The notes beneath the pieces are model-generated. The model worked only from the letters and a program-made list of their open reading frames with translations, was not told where the DNA came from and searched no databases. Made by a program: the position numbers and the translations under genes. Source: Mesorhizobium sp. M3A.F.Ca.ET.080.04.2.1 (GTDB lineage: Bacteria; Pseudomonadota; Alphaproteobacteria; Rhizobiales; Rhizobiaceae). Taken from it: 64,000 nt of DNA. The DNA is taken from positions 3,968,001 to 4,032,000 of the forward strand of contig NZ_CP034451.1 of NCBI RefSeq assembly GCF_003952525.1, given 5' to 3'. This document shows positions 44,205 to 54,106 of this stretch, one piece after another. Within the stretch, counting starts at the first letter, position 1. Each line of letters opens with the position of its first letter.

Positions 44205-45538
44205 GCGACCGTCTCCTCGAAATCTGACGCGTCATCTTCGCTCTGGCGCAGAAACTCCCTCAGTTCGTCGATTGACGCGACAGCCCGGTCAGTCAGGGGA
44301 TCTCCACCTGGCTTGTATTCGCCAACATTGATCAAGAACTCGGTCTCGGCATAGCGCGACAGGAGCTCGCGGAAAATGGATGCTGCCTTGCGATGTGTCC
44401 CCGAAACGACTGCATCCATGACGCGGCTGCGACTCTGCAGCACATCAATAGCGGGGAAATGCGATCGCGCCGCAATAGCGCGTGAGAGGATGACATGGCC
44501 ATCGAGAATACCACGCGATTCCTCGGCGATTGGATCACCCGTGCCATCACCCTCTACAAGCACCGTATAGAAGGCCGTGATTGAGCCCCGCTCACCCATG
44601 CCGGCGCGCTCGAGCAGGCCTGGCAGCATGCCAAAAACGGAAGGAGGAAAGCCCCGTCGCGTCGGCGGCTCACCCGCAGCAAGGCCTATTTCGCGCATAG
44701 CGCGGCAGAAGCGCGTCAGCGAATCCAGCATGAGAGCAACGCGTAGGCCTTGATCGCGGAAATATTCCGCGAGCGCAGTCGCCATTGGAGCGCATTGCGC
44801 ACGCTCTACCGCCGAGCGGTCGGATGTTTCAACCACGACGACCGTACGGAGAAGGCCCTCTTCACCAAGATTCCTTTCGATGAATTCACGAACTTCCCGT
44901 CCACGTTCGCCTATGAGCGCCACTATGACGACGTCAGCGGCGGCACCCTTTACGATCTGTGACAACAGCGTCGACTTGCCACCACCTGGCTCGCCATAAA
45001 TCCCGATCCGCTGGCCCTCGCCGCACGTCAGCAGACCATCGAGGACACGGACCCCAAGCGGGAATGGCCGCTCAATCATGCGCCTCGTCATCGGATTGGG
45101 GGCTCTGCCATGCAGGGGCCGAGTTTCGACGGTCTTGATTTCGCCTTTGCCGTCCAATGGGCGGCAACGACTGTCGATCACGCGACCGAGCAAATCGCCG
45201 CCGACGGGCACCTCACGCATTCGGCCAGTGGCCACGACCTCTGCGCGGCTGGATAGGCCCACCAAGTCCCCGATCGGTGTCAGCAATACACCATCACCCG
45301 ACAGGCCGATCACCTCGGCCTCGAGCGACAGCCCGGTTCGCGGGTCCTCTAGGAGGCAAAGTTCCCCAATACGAGTGTCTGGCAAGACGGCATGAACCAG
45401 TGTGCCGATAGCCCGCGTGATCCGACCGCGCACCGCACGCGTGTCAATTCGCTTGGCCGCAGCCCTCAAAGACGAGATTGCTGGAACGAGAGCTCGAGTG
45501 TCGGCGTCAGCGTTATGTTCTGGGACGGGCTTTCTCAT
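44180..45538 (-). CDS. rhcN: T3SS ATPase RhcN (SctN)
   Basis: A 452-residue F1-beta-like ATPase. Walker A is GEPGGGKST at 182-190, followed by LIGERGREVREF near 212, Walker B VALMLDSLTRF near 265 and the family signature PSVFGMLPGLLERAG. It forms the hexamer that strips chaperones and unfolds effectors at the export gate. Its start overlaps the end of nolV by 4 bases. Confidence 0.97.
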   Translation of the reverse strand: MRKPVPEHNADADTRALVPAISSLRAAAKRIDTRAVRGRITRAIGTLVHAVLPDTRIGELCLLEDPRTGLSLEAEVIGLSGDGVLLTPIGDLVGLSSRAEVVATGRMREVPVGGDLLGRVIDSRCRPLDGKGEIKTVETRPLHGRAPNPMTRRMIERPFPLGVRVLDGLLTCGEGQRIGIYGEPGGGKSTLLSQIVKGAAADVVIVALIGERGREVREFIERNLGEEGLLRTVVVVETSDRSAVERAQCAPMATALAEYFRDQGLRVALMLDSLTRFCRAMREIGLAAGEPPTRRGFPPSVFGMLPGLLERAGMGERGSITAFYTVLVEGDGTGDPIAEESRGILDGHVILSRAIAARSHFPAIDVLQSRSRVMDAVVSGTHRKAASIFRELLSRYAETEFLINVGEYKPGGDPLTDRAVASIDELREFLRQSEDDASDFEETVAWMSRLTA

Positions 45539-46158
45539 AGCTCGCCTTTCTCACAGAGCGTCCCGAAACCAAGGCGCAGCGCGCGCATCTGGGCGTCAAG
45601 TCCAAGGTCAACATTGCCGTACTCGCTCCACAGCACGCAGCGTTGCGGCGACAATGTCGGGTCGGGCTCGATCCGCACCCTTGGTCGACCATCCTGGCCG
45701 TCGCATCGAGCAAACTCTCGTGCAAGCATGTCGACTTGCATGGGAGAAACATGAAGGCAAACGTCGGCGCCGCTGTATTGACACTCTATGGCGTGACGAA
45801 CAGCCCTCACCAATAGCTCGCCCGGATCGAAAGCGCCGATAAGATCGCTCAATATTTCCATCACGAGCTGCGGCAATTCCTGCTCCAGAGCCGCCTTTCG
45901 TCGCGCGATTTCGGAGATTGTCTCCGCAATCAACCCTGCCATCTCCTCGGTGCCTGCATTCGAGCCCTCCATGTGGCCGCGCGCCCACGCCCGCTGGTAA
46001 ACCGCGCGTGCCCAGTTTCGAACGCGCTGCCGATGCCGTTCTGCCGCGGCAAGGGCTTGCGCGGCGCTGTGCCAGGTTTCGAGCTCGCTCGCGGGTATCA
46101 GTGGTCCGACTGGACGCATCTGCGGCGCTATTGGCCCCTCGGAAAGTTCGACTGTCAT
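45535..46158 (-). CDS. nolV: T3SS stator protein NolV/RhcL (SctL)
   Basis: A 207-residue SctL/FliH-like protein with a helical N-terminal half and a C-terminal domain similar to the delta subunit of ATP synthases (YSGADVCLHVSPMQVDMLAR). It anchors the ATPase RhcN to the C-ring. It overlaps both neighbours by 4 bases, showing tight coupling. Confidence 0.9.
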   Translation of the reverse strand: MTVELSEGPIAPQMRPVGPLIPASELETWHSAAQALAAAERHRQRVRNWARAVYQRAWARGHMEGSNAGTEEMAGLIAETISEIARRKAALEQELPQLVMEILSDLIGAFDPGELLVRAVRHAIECQYSGADVCLHVSPMQVDMLAREFARCDGQDGRPRVRIEPDPTLSPQRCVLWSEYGNVDLGLDAQMRALRLGFGTLCEKGEL

Positions 46159-46772
46159 TTCACCGGGGTCTCTGTCTCAAAATGAGCTACTACAAGTGAA
46201 AGCAATTGGCCGGCGGCGGTCCAATGCTCATGTGCTGGAGTCTCCGCGGCAGTCCCCTCGGGCAATCGAAGAAGCACGCGGTTACGCTCGGTCGCTGAAC
46301 TGTCCTGGAGCCAAGCTCCAAGACATGCGTGTCCATCGTATTCGATTTGCTGAGCGAGTTTTTCTGGGTCCGAGATCAGTCTTTTGTCAACAGCATGCAG
46401 CAGGTGTCGGATTCCGAATGCGTGTGCATCCACGCCGATGCGTTTAACAAGGATGGCAAGCTCAGGCTGAGAGACAAACGCGACCAGCGAACGGGCATGC
46501 CAGATACTACCAGCAAGAAGGGCCGCTCGATATGGATCATGCCCGCGTAGAAGGTCCGGCCTGCAGCCGATGTGGTTCAGATCCACGTCATCGTTGCCCA
46601 GCAATTCTGCCAGCCTTGGATGCAGTCTGGAACACTTCTGCAACTTCACTAACGTTTCGGCCGATAACGCTGGATCAAGACGCGCCGCAAGACGGGTTGG
46701 ATGGGCCGAAGCCGCAAGCTCGCTCGCGCCCGGAAAGTGCGGACCATCAGGTCGGGCGGTCTGTATAGGCAT
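46155..46772 (-). CDS. nolU: T3SS accessory protein NolU (SctK-like)
   Basis: A 205-residue protein from ATG 46772, close to the 212 residues of known NolU. The region SRLHPRLAELLGNDDVDLNH and the histidine-rich middle resemble the SctK sorting-platform family, which bridges the inner ring and SctQ. Upstream in-frame starts at 46841 and 46898 would overlap rhcJ heavily and are less likely. It lies 13 bases after the rhcJ stop. Confidence 0.82.
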   Translation of the reverse strand: MPIQTARPDGPHFPGASELAASAHPTRLAARLDPALSAETLVKLQKCSRLHPRLAELLGNDDVDLNHIGCRPDLLRGHDPYRAALLAGSIWHARSLVAFVSQPELAILVKRIGVDAHAFGIRHLLHAVDKRLISDPEKLAQQIEYDGHACLGAWLQDSSATERNRVLLRLPEGTAAETPAHEHWTAAGQLLSLVVAHFETETPVK

Positions 46773-46785
46773 TGGCAATGAGATG

Positions 46786-47622
46786 TCACCCACGTCCAAT
46801 TGCAGGCATTCTTTTGCGAATGGCCTCGACAGCAGAAGCATCCCGGCGCCCCTCGACCTTGGAAACGCCGGTTGATTGCTTGCGCCGACGCGTAACAACG
46901 CCGATCAAGAGATAACAGGCCACGGCGAATACGGCTGCGGCAAAACCTGTTACGGTCGCCAGAAGTGGCGCAGGAAGAGGTAGTGATGCTTGTGGCAAAA
47001 CAGCAGTCGGATCGGGCCGTTGCTCGTGTGCGGACCGTTCTACCGGCACCAAAACCACTTCCACCTTATCGTAGGACAGGCCTTCGATGCTGTCGGCTAC
47101 AAGCATCTTTATCTTTGGCAGCAGAGCCGCGACATTTGTTTTTGCGTCGTGCCTGATAAACACCGAGGCCGAGGATGGCGTGGCACCGGCTCGCACAAGG
47201 TCGTTATGCGGCAGCACGACGTGAACACGTACAGAAAAAACGCCATCGATATCGCTGATCGTCCGCGACAACTCTTCGCTCAGGGCATACACGTAACGGG
47301 CACGCTCTTCGGTCGGCGAGGCAATCAGGCCTGATCCTTGGAATATCTCACCGAGGTTCTTGAAGGATTGGCGCGGCAGCCCCTTGGCGTTCAGAAGGTT
47401 GATTGAGAAGGCGAGCAGCTTTTCGTCAACCTGGATCGTGCTGGTTCCATCCTTGGCGACCACCCGGATCGCGGCGACCCCGTTGTCTTCAAGAAGTGCG
47501 AGCATTTCATTTGCCTCACGCTCTTGCAATTGCGTGTAGAGGTCGGCTTTGCAAGCAGTGAGGGCGACGAGAACTGGCAGCATGACAAGTCTAACCGACC
47601 GCCACCCTGACAGGCCACGCAT
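46786..47622 (-). CDS. rhcJ: T3SS inner-ring lipoprotein RhcJ/NolT (SctJ)
   Basis: A 278-residue YscJ/FliF-family lipoprotein. The signal is MRGLSGWRSVRLVMLPVLVA with the lipobox cysteine in LTAC. Two ring-building domains follow (NEMLALLEDNGVAAIRVVAK; VRVHVVLPHNDLVRAGATPS). The C-terminal membrane anchor is TVTGFAAAVFAVACYLLIGV. GAGGG lies 7 bases before ATG 47622, preferred over ATG 47649. It forms the 24-mer ring in the inner membrane. Confidence 0.94.
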   Translation of the reverse strand: MRGLSGWRSVRLVMLPVLVALTACKADLYTQLQEREANEMLALLEDNGVAAIRVVAKDGTSTIQVDEKLLAFSINLLNAKGLPRQSFKNLGEIFQGSGLIASPTEERARYVYALSEELSRTISDIDGVFSVRVHVVLPHNDLVRAGATPSSASVFIRHDAKTNVAALLPKIKMLVADSIEGLSYDKVEVVLVPVERSAHEQRPDPTAVLPQASLPLPAPLLATVTGFAAAVFAVACYLLIGVVTRRRKQSTGVSKVEGRRDASAVEAIRKRMPAIGRG

Positions 47623-47658
47623 GATTTCGCCCTCGGCCAAGCCAATCATGCGCGCGGT

Positions 47659-48168
47659 TCAGCCTTCCTTCAAAAGTTTATTCACGGATGATGTGACGCC
47701 GCTGACGCCTTTGGAGATAAGCGCCACCTGGGTGACGCCGTTGTAAACATCCCGAAGACCAGCCATCATCGTTTCGAAGTCTTGCCCTTGTTGGGGAATG
47801 CCCGAGATTCCGGTTCCCGCCTCACCTGGAACGGGAAGCTTCTGCGCCGGTCCCGGTAGAGCGCCCTTCGAAAGGGCTATGTCATGGTCGAGCGCGGGGA
47901 AGGAAACAGTGTTGTGTGGATATAGGGAGGAAATCGTCTGCAACACGCGATCGCCCATGCCGCTCGTCGGCGCAGCCGCGCGCTGAACATCCATCGCCGC
48001 AGCAACTGGCGCCGCACTCGCTGGCCCCGCGGCGGCATCGTTTTTCAGCGAGTCGGCTGCATGCCCTAAGGCGCGCTCAAACTGGGCCTGCTCGACAATC
48101 GACGGTGATCCGACCCTGGGGAGGCCAGCCGTTAGAGTGGCAGAGATCGACGTGACAGGCATCATCAT
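47659..48168 (-). CDS. nopB: NopB/NolB, secreted T3SS pilus component
   Basis: A 169-residue protein starting MMMPVTSISATLTAGLPRVG, close to the 164 residues of known NolB. The C-terminus (FETMMAGLRDVYNGVTQVAL) resembles inner-rod/SctI-type proteins. NopB is secreted and needed for pilus formation in rhizobia. A tts box lies about 70 bases upstream and starts the 11-gene operon down to rhcU. Confidence 0.85.
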   Translation of the reverse strand: MMMPVTSISATLTAGLPRVGSPSIVEQAQFERALGHAADSLKNDAAAGPASAAPVAAAMDVQRAAAPTSGMGDRVLQTISSLYPHNTVSFPALDHDIALSKGALPGPAQKLPVPGEAGTGISGIPQQGQDFETMMAGLRDVYNGVTQVALISKGVSGVTSSVNKLLKEG

Positions 48169-48240
48169 GTAAGGACTCGGTTGCTCTCTCTGACCGGGCG
48201 AGCCCCGCCCATTCATCACCCGGTGTCGGCGCAACACTCC

Positions 48241-48272
48241 TAGGGGGGCAAGCTGACAACAAGCTGACTAAC
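48241..48272 (-). promoter_or_regulatory. tts box upstream of nopB
   Basis: The minus strand reads GTCAGCTTGTTGTCAGCTTG then CCCCCC, a good tts box. It drives the long rhc operon and could also influence divergent rhcC1, whose start is about 84 bases away. Confidence 0.78.
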
Positions 48273-48355
48273 GGCGGCGTCATTTCGACAATCTAAAATC
48301 TCTTCGGCAATTTAGTCACTTGTGATGATTTCAGCGTTTGGTTTATCAGTGCGAC

Positions 48356-49054
48356 ATGCCGAGAACGCTTATCCAACCCGTCACCCTGCATGTTTTGAGA
48401 CTTCTTTGTGCCGGGTTTTTTCTGTCCACCGGGATTCACCCGGCGCATGCAGTCCCGCTGTCCCTTCCGGCGACACCCTATAGATACACGGTTCTGGATC
48501 AGGAGCTCGCTGCAGCGTTGCAGGAATTCGGCAACAACCTGAATATCAGGGTCAACATCAGTCCTGCGGTGAAGGGGCGAATTCGCGGACGTATGCCTGA
48601 TTTGCCACCGCGCGCGTTCCTCGACCGCTTGACGAACCTTTACGGTCTACAATGGTACTATGACGGCCTTGTGCTCTATGTGTCTGCTGCACAAGAATCG
48701 CAAACTCGAATGCTTTTGATGACGTCGATTCGCTTCGATGCGTTCAAGGGGGCTCTCGACAAGCTTGATATCTCCGACGAGCGCTATGTGGTCAAACCCG
48801 TGCCAGGCAATGGCCTCGTCTTCGTTTCCGGTCCACCGCGCTTCGTCGCACTCGTGGAGCAGACCTTTAACGGCTTGGTGGCGCAGGCGCAGGCGCAGAC
48901 TCACATAGCGGCAACGCCAAAGGAATCAGTGCTGATCTTGTTTCGCGGCTCCTCCACTACGGTCGTTCGCGACGGACGACCGGATGCTTCTTATTCTTCT
49001 GACATCCCACAACAGGATAGCGTTGGCGGGAAGCCTGAGCTGGGCAAGAAATGA
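48356..49054 (+). CDS. rhcC1: T3SS secretin N-terminal component RhcC1/NolW
   Basis: A 232-residue secretin fragment with an N-terminal signal peptide (LLCAGFFLSTGIHPAHA). The N0/N1 domains follow (YTVLDQELAAALQEFGNNLN, PPRAFLDRLTNLYGLQWYYD), but the beta-barrel part is absent. Rhizobia split the T3SS secretin: this protein pairs with RhcC2, encoded 11 kb away at 59905-61371. ATG 48356 begins the signal peptide; GTG 48338 is also possible. It is divergent from nopB. Confidence 0.9.
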   Translation: MPRTLIQPVTLHVLRLLCAGFFLSTGIHPAHAVPLSLPATPYRYTVLDQELAAALQEFGNNLNIRVNISPAVKGRIRGRMPDLPPRAFLDRLTNLYGLQWYYDGLVLYVSAAQESQTRMLLMTSIRFDAFKGALDKLDISDERYVVKPVPGNGLVFVSGPPRFVALVEQTFNGLVAQAQAQTHIAATPKESVLILFRGSSTTVVRDGRPDASYSSDIPQQDSVGGKPELGKK

Positions 49055-49122
49055 ACATTGAGGATTTCCCGCAGCTCTGAAGAACATGACTGCGGCTACC
49101 CCTTTGTGAACTCTTCGCAAAC

Positions 49123-49152
49123 TCGTCAGTTTCTCGAAAGCTAATCCGCTCA
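49123..49152 (+). promoter_or_regulatory. tts box upstream of nopX
   Basis: TCGTCAGTTTCTCGAAAGCT followed by AATCCG is a near-ideal tts box. It shares the 19-base core TCAGTTTCTCGAAAGCTAA with the box upstream of ttsI. It lies about 205 bases before the nopX ATG. Confidence 0.85.
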
Positions 49153-49355
49153 TGATGAGTCCCGGCAGCTCTCGCGGTGACTCCGGCCATTGTGTTGGAC
49201 CGAACCTTGGAGCCGGCCCGGAACACAGCAATTGAAGGCAGGGCAGGCGCATTCGTGACCTGCCGACGCTTGGAATTGTCGAATTTTGTGAAACGCAAGG
49301 GATCTTCTGTCGGGGTCTCTTGTGGGGATTTCAACGTCACGTCTGAGGATGCATA

Positions 49356-51290
49356 ATGTCGGCCAGTAATCTTTCAACTTTCTACCGCTCAAATTCGCTA
49401 CAGTCCGCAAGGGGTTGGCCGGGCCTGAAAGTTTCCCATTTTGCGACCCAGCATCAGCAAAGTGCATCGTGCTTCGAAGCGATGCTGTCCACTTGTGTGC
49501 TGGCAGACAAGCCCGGCTCTTTCGCGCAAGGGGATCTGCCAGCGTCGAATCTTGATTCGACAATGGATAAATTGCGGCAGGACCCTTTGGGCCATCTGGC
49601 ACCGGATGTCTTGACATTGAATGGCTTGGAGCAACACCCACTGGATCTGCTGCCGCCAAATATGAGGGCGGCTCTCAAGGAGGACCAATCGCAACGCTCC
49701 AAGGCGACTGAAGCCCAACATCTGCTCGGCGTCACTCCGAAGATCGAGCCGGCTCCCAGGCCGAGCCCCGGAATCACGTGGAACGGTGGGTCGCTGACCA
49801 CGGCTGAGTTGCAGATTGTTGCGGTACTCAACCGTCACAAGGACCAATGCCCGCTTACTTGGAAGTCGTTGACCGACAAAGCCAATGATCCCTCTACGCC
49901 ACCGGATCTGAAAGCGGCGATCCAGGGACTGCAGCAGGATTCGGGACTTTTTTATGCGATTGGCTCGCAGGGCGACGGCCGCTGTGGAGGCAAGATCAAC
50001 GCCAAGGACTTGGCCGGATTTTCAAACCACCACCCACAAGTTGCTGCATTTCAGGAAGCCCAAGCGCGAAGCTACGAGCAGAACTACATACCATCCGACG
50101 GCAGCGGAGGTTTGCAGCCTTCGGTCATGACCTTGAGCGATGCCTTGCGGGAGTTTTACCGGTACTCCGAAAATCTGTCCAAGGACCTGAGTCTGGATGA
50201 GTTCAAGAAAATGGTCGGCGGCGAATCGAAAAACGGCAAATTTCCGCCCCAGGTCATTGCGGCGGCGCAATATTTCCTCGATCACCCCGATGCTTGGAAC
50301 CAGTTGTGCGGTGGCTCGAAAGGGAAGATGCACAAAGAGGATTTCCTGCAAGTCGCCTCATCGTCGATGAGCCTCACGCAAACTGAGCTGAATACGGTCG
50401 AGATGATCAAGGACCATCAGGACACGTTCTTTGGAAGCGGTGTTCTGACTCGCGACAAACTGGCGAAAATGAAAGACGACAAGAGCCTTGATCCGAAAGT
50501 GCGGGAAGCAGCCTCTCAGCTCCTTTCAGATCCTCTTCTGTTTGGCCTCCTGAACAATTCGATCACGGGCTATAAGACCCATCATAAATTCTTCGACTTT
50601 GGCGGCGGGCATACGGTTGATTCCGGCAATATCAGCAAAAAAGACTTTGCCCATTTTTGCACAAACATGTCGTCTGCGAACCGCAACGTTCAGCAGCCAA
50701 TCACCCACGGCGCCCAAACCGCAGAAGAGCAGAATGCCGTCGCGGACATGAAGATGGGCCTGATGGACCAGCCTGACATTAAGTCAGCCAAAAAGAACGG
50801 CGGGGCCGTCATGCACGTCGTCGACTCCGTGCTCAAAATCGAGACGAAAGTGCTCGACTTGGCGGCAACGGCGGTGGGACTGCTCAGCTTCATTCCGGGC
50901 CTCGGACAAGTAGCCGATCTTGCCTCGATGGTTCTCGAGGCTGAGTCGCAAGCAGCCAATCTCCTGCGTACGGCCATTAACGGAGGCGATATGAAGCGAG
51001 CGCTGGAGGAAGCTGGCCTCAATATGGCCGCGCAGGCGATCGGCCTTATCGCAGGCCCCGAGGTCAAGCTGGCCATTCGAAATGGGCTCGTAAAGCACCT
51101 GATGGAAGAGGCCTTGGCGGCAGGCATTGATCTTTCGGTCTCGACGGCGCAGGACTACGCAGAAGGCTATGTGAATAACCTCAAAGCGCGCCTTGCAGGC
51201 GGCCCTGAGCAAAGCCTAGGCCTTCCGAGCATGCCATCATTCCAGAGTGTGGCAAGCAATGTGCCCTTCGTCGGCATTGCCTTATCCTAG
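49356..51290 (+). CDS. nopX: NopX/NolX, T3SS translocon protein
   Basis: A 644-residue protein of the NolX/HrpF/PopF family, which inserts into the host membrane as the translocation pore. EF-hand-like repeated modules run through the middle (LSLDEFKKMVGGESKNGKFP, KMHKEDFLQV). Two hydrophobic segments lie near the C-terminus (AATAVGLLSFIPGLGQVADL, AAQAIGLIAGPEVKLAI). It is somewhat longer than the roughly 596 residues of NGR234 NopX. GAGG lies before the ATG, with a tts box upstream and rhcC1 ahead on the same strand. Confidence 0.93.
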   Translation: MSASNLSTFYRSNSLQSARGWPGLKVSHFATQHQQSASCFEAMLSTCVLADKPGSFAQGDLPASNLDSTMDKLRQDPLGHLAPDVLTLNGLEQHPLDLLPPNMRAALKEDQSQRSKATEAQHLLGVTPKIEPAPRPSPGITWNGGSLTTAELQIVAVLNRHKDQCPLTWKSLTDKANDPSTPPDLKAAIQGLQQDSGLFYAIGSQGDGRCGGKINAKDLAGFSNHHPQVAAFQEAQARSYEQNYIPSDGSGGLQPSVMTLSDALREFYRYSENLSKDLSLDEFKKMVGGESKNGKFPPQVIAAAQYFLDHPDAWNQLCGGSKGKMHKEDFLQVASSSMSLTQTELNTVEMIKDHQDTFFGSGVLTRDKLAKMKDDKSLDPKVREAASQLLSDPLLFGLLNNSITGYKTHHKFFDFGGGHTVDSGNISKKDFAHFCTNMSSANRNVQQPITHGAQTAEEQNAVADMKMGLMDQPDIKSAKKNGGAVMHVVDSVLKIETKVLDLAATAVGLLSFIPGLGQVADLASMVLEAESQAANLLRTAINGGDMKRALEEAGLNMAAQAIGLIAGPEVKLAIRNGLVKHLMEEALAAGIDLSVSTAQDYAEGYVNNLKARLAGGPEQSLGLPSMPSFQSVASNVPFVGIALS

Positions 51291-51469
51291 CCGTCGCCTT
51301 GCGCGGAAGCTTTGGCTCGCGCGCTGACATAAGGGTCATTGTGGCACAAGCAGGGGTTCATCCGCATCAACGCAGCGGTGTTCCTGACGCCATCTGGATC
51401 GGACTGTGAGGGGGATGTCCGAAGTCTGTGAAGGCTTCGGTATATGACGACTTCAGAGTTACGCTGAGC

Positions 51470-51610
51470 CCAGCCATCTCGAGCCGGTGCGCCGGGTCGA
51501 GGTTTTCACGGGCGCCGGCCGGCAGCGGGAATGGTCTCCGGAAGGCACGGCGCGGATGGTGGCGGAGCGGCGCAGCCGAAGGAACGGCTGTCGCGCGCCC
51601 AGGGCGGCCT
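51470..51610 (+). mobile_element. IS66-type OrfA remnant
   Basis: RRVEVFTGAGRQREWSPEGT followed by ARMVAE is the typical N-terminus of IS66 OrfA (TnpA); it frameshifts soon after. Sequence from 51610 to 51870 shows no recognisable gene. Confidence 0.55.
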
Positions 51611-51879
51611 CCCGAACAGCAGACGATGATCTCCTGCCTTGGGCCTATATCCTTGTGCCCACGCTCAAGGCAGTCGGCTGAAAACAGCGCTGATTTAAAA
51701 CAGCATTATCCTGCACTGCACCCTCGATCCTTGCGCTCACCGATCGCTCGTCGACACGCACGCGGTCAAGTCGTTATCGGCGCTATGCCGATGGGCTTCG
51801 AGAGCAAGGTGGACGCTGAGCGGTGCGTCAGCCTCAGGGCGCGGCTGGCCAGCTTTGGGTCTCACGCTCTATGACGGCA

Positions 51880-52095
51880 ACACCCGGCTGATCAACTTGG
51901 CCTGTTCGCGGGCTCCCGGCAGCGGCGCGGAAGCCACGGTCCGCCTTCCTCGGCTTCAGGCCAAAGATACCGCAGCATGCTCCAGAGCTATGTCTGCCGC
52001 CTCCGCCCCATCGTCGCTGGTCATGTGGAAAGGACAAGCAGGCTACGCACCCCATAATCCCGTCGGGCAGGATTCGACAGTCGACGGCGAGACAT
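51880..52095 (-). pseudogene. Amidase-signature remnant
   Basis: Two minus-strand frames give pieces of an amidase: SDDGAEAADIALEHAAVSLA in one and CCGIFGLKPRKADRG, the CGxxGLKPxxGR signature end, in the other. Only about 70 codons remain, frameshifted. Bases 52096-52346 downstream hold nothing recognised. Confidence 0.4.
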
Positions 52096-52346
52096 TCGCC
52101 AAACCTCACCCTTGATTCTCAGCAACGTTAAAAAAAATTCACATAATGTTCGTGAGTGTAGTCTCCTGTCAGGTGGTACATTAGCCCCAATATCTGGCGT
52201 CTTAGTCGTAGAAAGGACTGTGATCCATCTTCCATTAGCATCCATACCAGCGGATTTACAGCAAATGACGAGAGAGGTCTCATGCGGATTGATGGGGATA
52301 GAAGGGCTAGCGGCTTGCTGCATCCCGTCCGGGTTGATGCCAACCA

Positions 52347-52691
52347 ATGTTGACACTGGTAAATCGCCTAAGGACGGCAGCGCATCTTGATCGCCTTCGA
52401 ATCCTGGGCCTTTGCGCGCATGCGGATCTAACCGTCGGCGAGCTGGCCGATATTACCAGTCTGCCTCGCGAGCAGGTTCGACGCCACGTTCGGCGGCTGG
52501 GCAGAGCCAACTTTCTTTGCTGCAACGAACAACGTCCGCAGTCTTCGTACCATATGCAAGCAGGAGGCAAGGATGGCGGGCTGGCTCAATTGGTGGTCGA
52601 TCTCCTGCCCCACGATGATGGCCATCATAAAAGAGACCTACAACGCCTGGAAGCAATACAAGACGCGCGGTTGAAGGGACCGCCTGCTTGA
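52347..52691 (+). CDS. Truncated ArsR-family regulator, SahR-like
   Basis: A 114-residue protein with a winged-helix ArsR domain (HLDRLRILGLCAHADLTVGE, then LADITSLPREQVRRHVRRLG) and the start of the linker (HHKRDLQRLEAIQDAR). In full-length alphaproteobacterial relatives this leads into a methyltransferase domain, missing here. SahR, of that architecture, represses methionine/SAM-cycle genes. The gene lies 37 bases before glyA-metK-pfkB, so a local regulator of this cluster is plausible. It may be a non-functional stump. Confidence 0.55.
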   Translation: MLTLVNRLRTAAHLDRLRILGLCAHADLTVGELADITSLPREQVRRHVRRLGRANFLCCNEQRPQSSYHMQAGGKDGGLAQLVVDLLPHDDGHHKRDLQRLEAIQDARLKGPPA

Positions 52692-52728
52692 TCGTGAAAT
52701 AGATCAGTCCAAATGGAGCGCGACTACC

Positions 52729-54049
52729 ATGGATAACTCCGCCGGCGGCGCCATCGCGCAGCCCGACACTTACGGGCGGCCTCACTTAGCCGCCGTCGAC
52801 TCCCGCGTTCACGAACTGCTTCTAAGACAGGAGCGTCAGGAGCGGACAACTCTCAAACTGATCGCCTCCGAGAACTTTGCCTCCTCGGCGGTGTTGGAAG
52901 CGACCGGGTCGATTTTCACCAACAAGTATGCCGAGGGATACCCCGGTGCGCGCTACTACGCCGGAAACGAGATCGTCGATGAGCTTGAGACCCTCGCGAT
53001 CGAGCGCCTGAAAGCGCTATTTGGCAGTGAACACGCCAACGTCCAGCCTTATTCAGGCTCGCCAGCCAACCAGGCTGTCTATCGCGCGCTTTTGAGCCCC
53101 CGTGACAAAGTCATGGGCTTGCCTTTACCCGAAGGCGGCCATCTGACTCACGGTTGGTCCGTCAATTTTTCCGGCAGCGATTATCAGCGCGTCCCGTACA
53201 GGCTGCACGAAAAGACACAGCAAATTGACTATGACCACTTGCGCGAGACCGCCAAGCGGGAACGCCCGAAGCTAATTTGGGTCGGCGGAACTGCTTATCC
53301 GCGTATTTTTGACTACGCGGCAATGGCCGAAATTGCTTCGGAGGTGAACTCGTATCTGGTGGCTGACATCGCCCACATCTGCGGCCTGGTTGTCGCAGGA
53401 GTGCATCCGAACCCCGTGTCCCATTGCGATGTGGTCACCAGCACCTCTCACAAGTCGATCCGCGGTCCCCGGGGTGGCTTCATTTTATCAAGGAATGAAG
53501 ACCGTTATCAGCCCCTCCATCATCCGAAGAGCAAACACAATCTGCGCCGTGTTCCCTCTTCTGCAAGGCGGACCGCATATGAATACTATCGCCGCGCTTG
53601 CCGTCGCTTTGCAGGAAGCAGCGAACTCGTCCTTTCGTGTCTACGGTCAGCAGATCGTCCACAACGCCAAGGCTCTGGCCCAGGCGCTTCTGGAGCGAGG
53701 TTATGAACTCGTCACTGGGGGCACTGACAATCACATGCTGATCCTTGATCTTCGGGACCGGCCGCTGTCAGGCAAAGCCTATGCGGAGCGCTTATCGCGT
53801 GCAGGCATCATTGCGAATTTCAATATGGTCCCGGGCGACCGGCGGCATCCGGCGCTGACAAGCGGCATCCGCTTAGGGACACCAGCGGTGACGTCCATGG
53901 GCATGCGCGAAACGGAGATGGTGCAGATCGCCGCTTTCATCGACTCGGTCTGCCGCCAGCCCGATGACCAGGAAGTTCATGCGAGCGTACGAAGAGACGT
54001 TGCCGACTTCTGCACTGCGTTCGATGTTCCCGGCATCCGCGACCGATAA
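52729..54049 (+). pseudogene. glyA: Serine hydroxymethyltransferase with a frameshift
   Basis: Two overlapping frames together cover a full GlyA, which converts serine and tetrahydrofolate to glycine and 5,10-methylene-THF. The first frame runs from MDNSAGGAIAQPDTYG through the PLP lysine site VVTSTSHKSIRGPRGGFILS. The second resumes at AVFPLLQGGPHMNTIAALAV and ends FDVPGIRDR. The frame change (+1) falls between about 53505 and 53547. It is either a real inactivating mutation or a sequence error. A chromosomal glyA would be expected elsewhere. Confidence 0.85.
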
Positions 54050-54106
54050 GCCACCCCAATCCAGAAACTCCTCACTAACTCCAGCACTTGAAGCGAGGGC
54101 ATTTTT

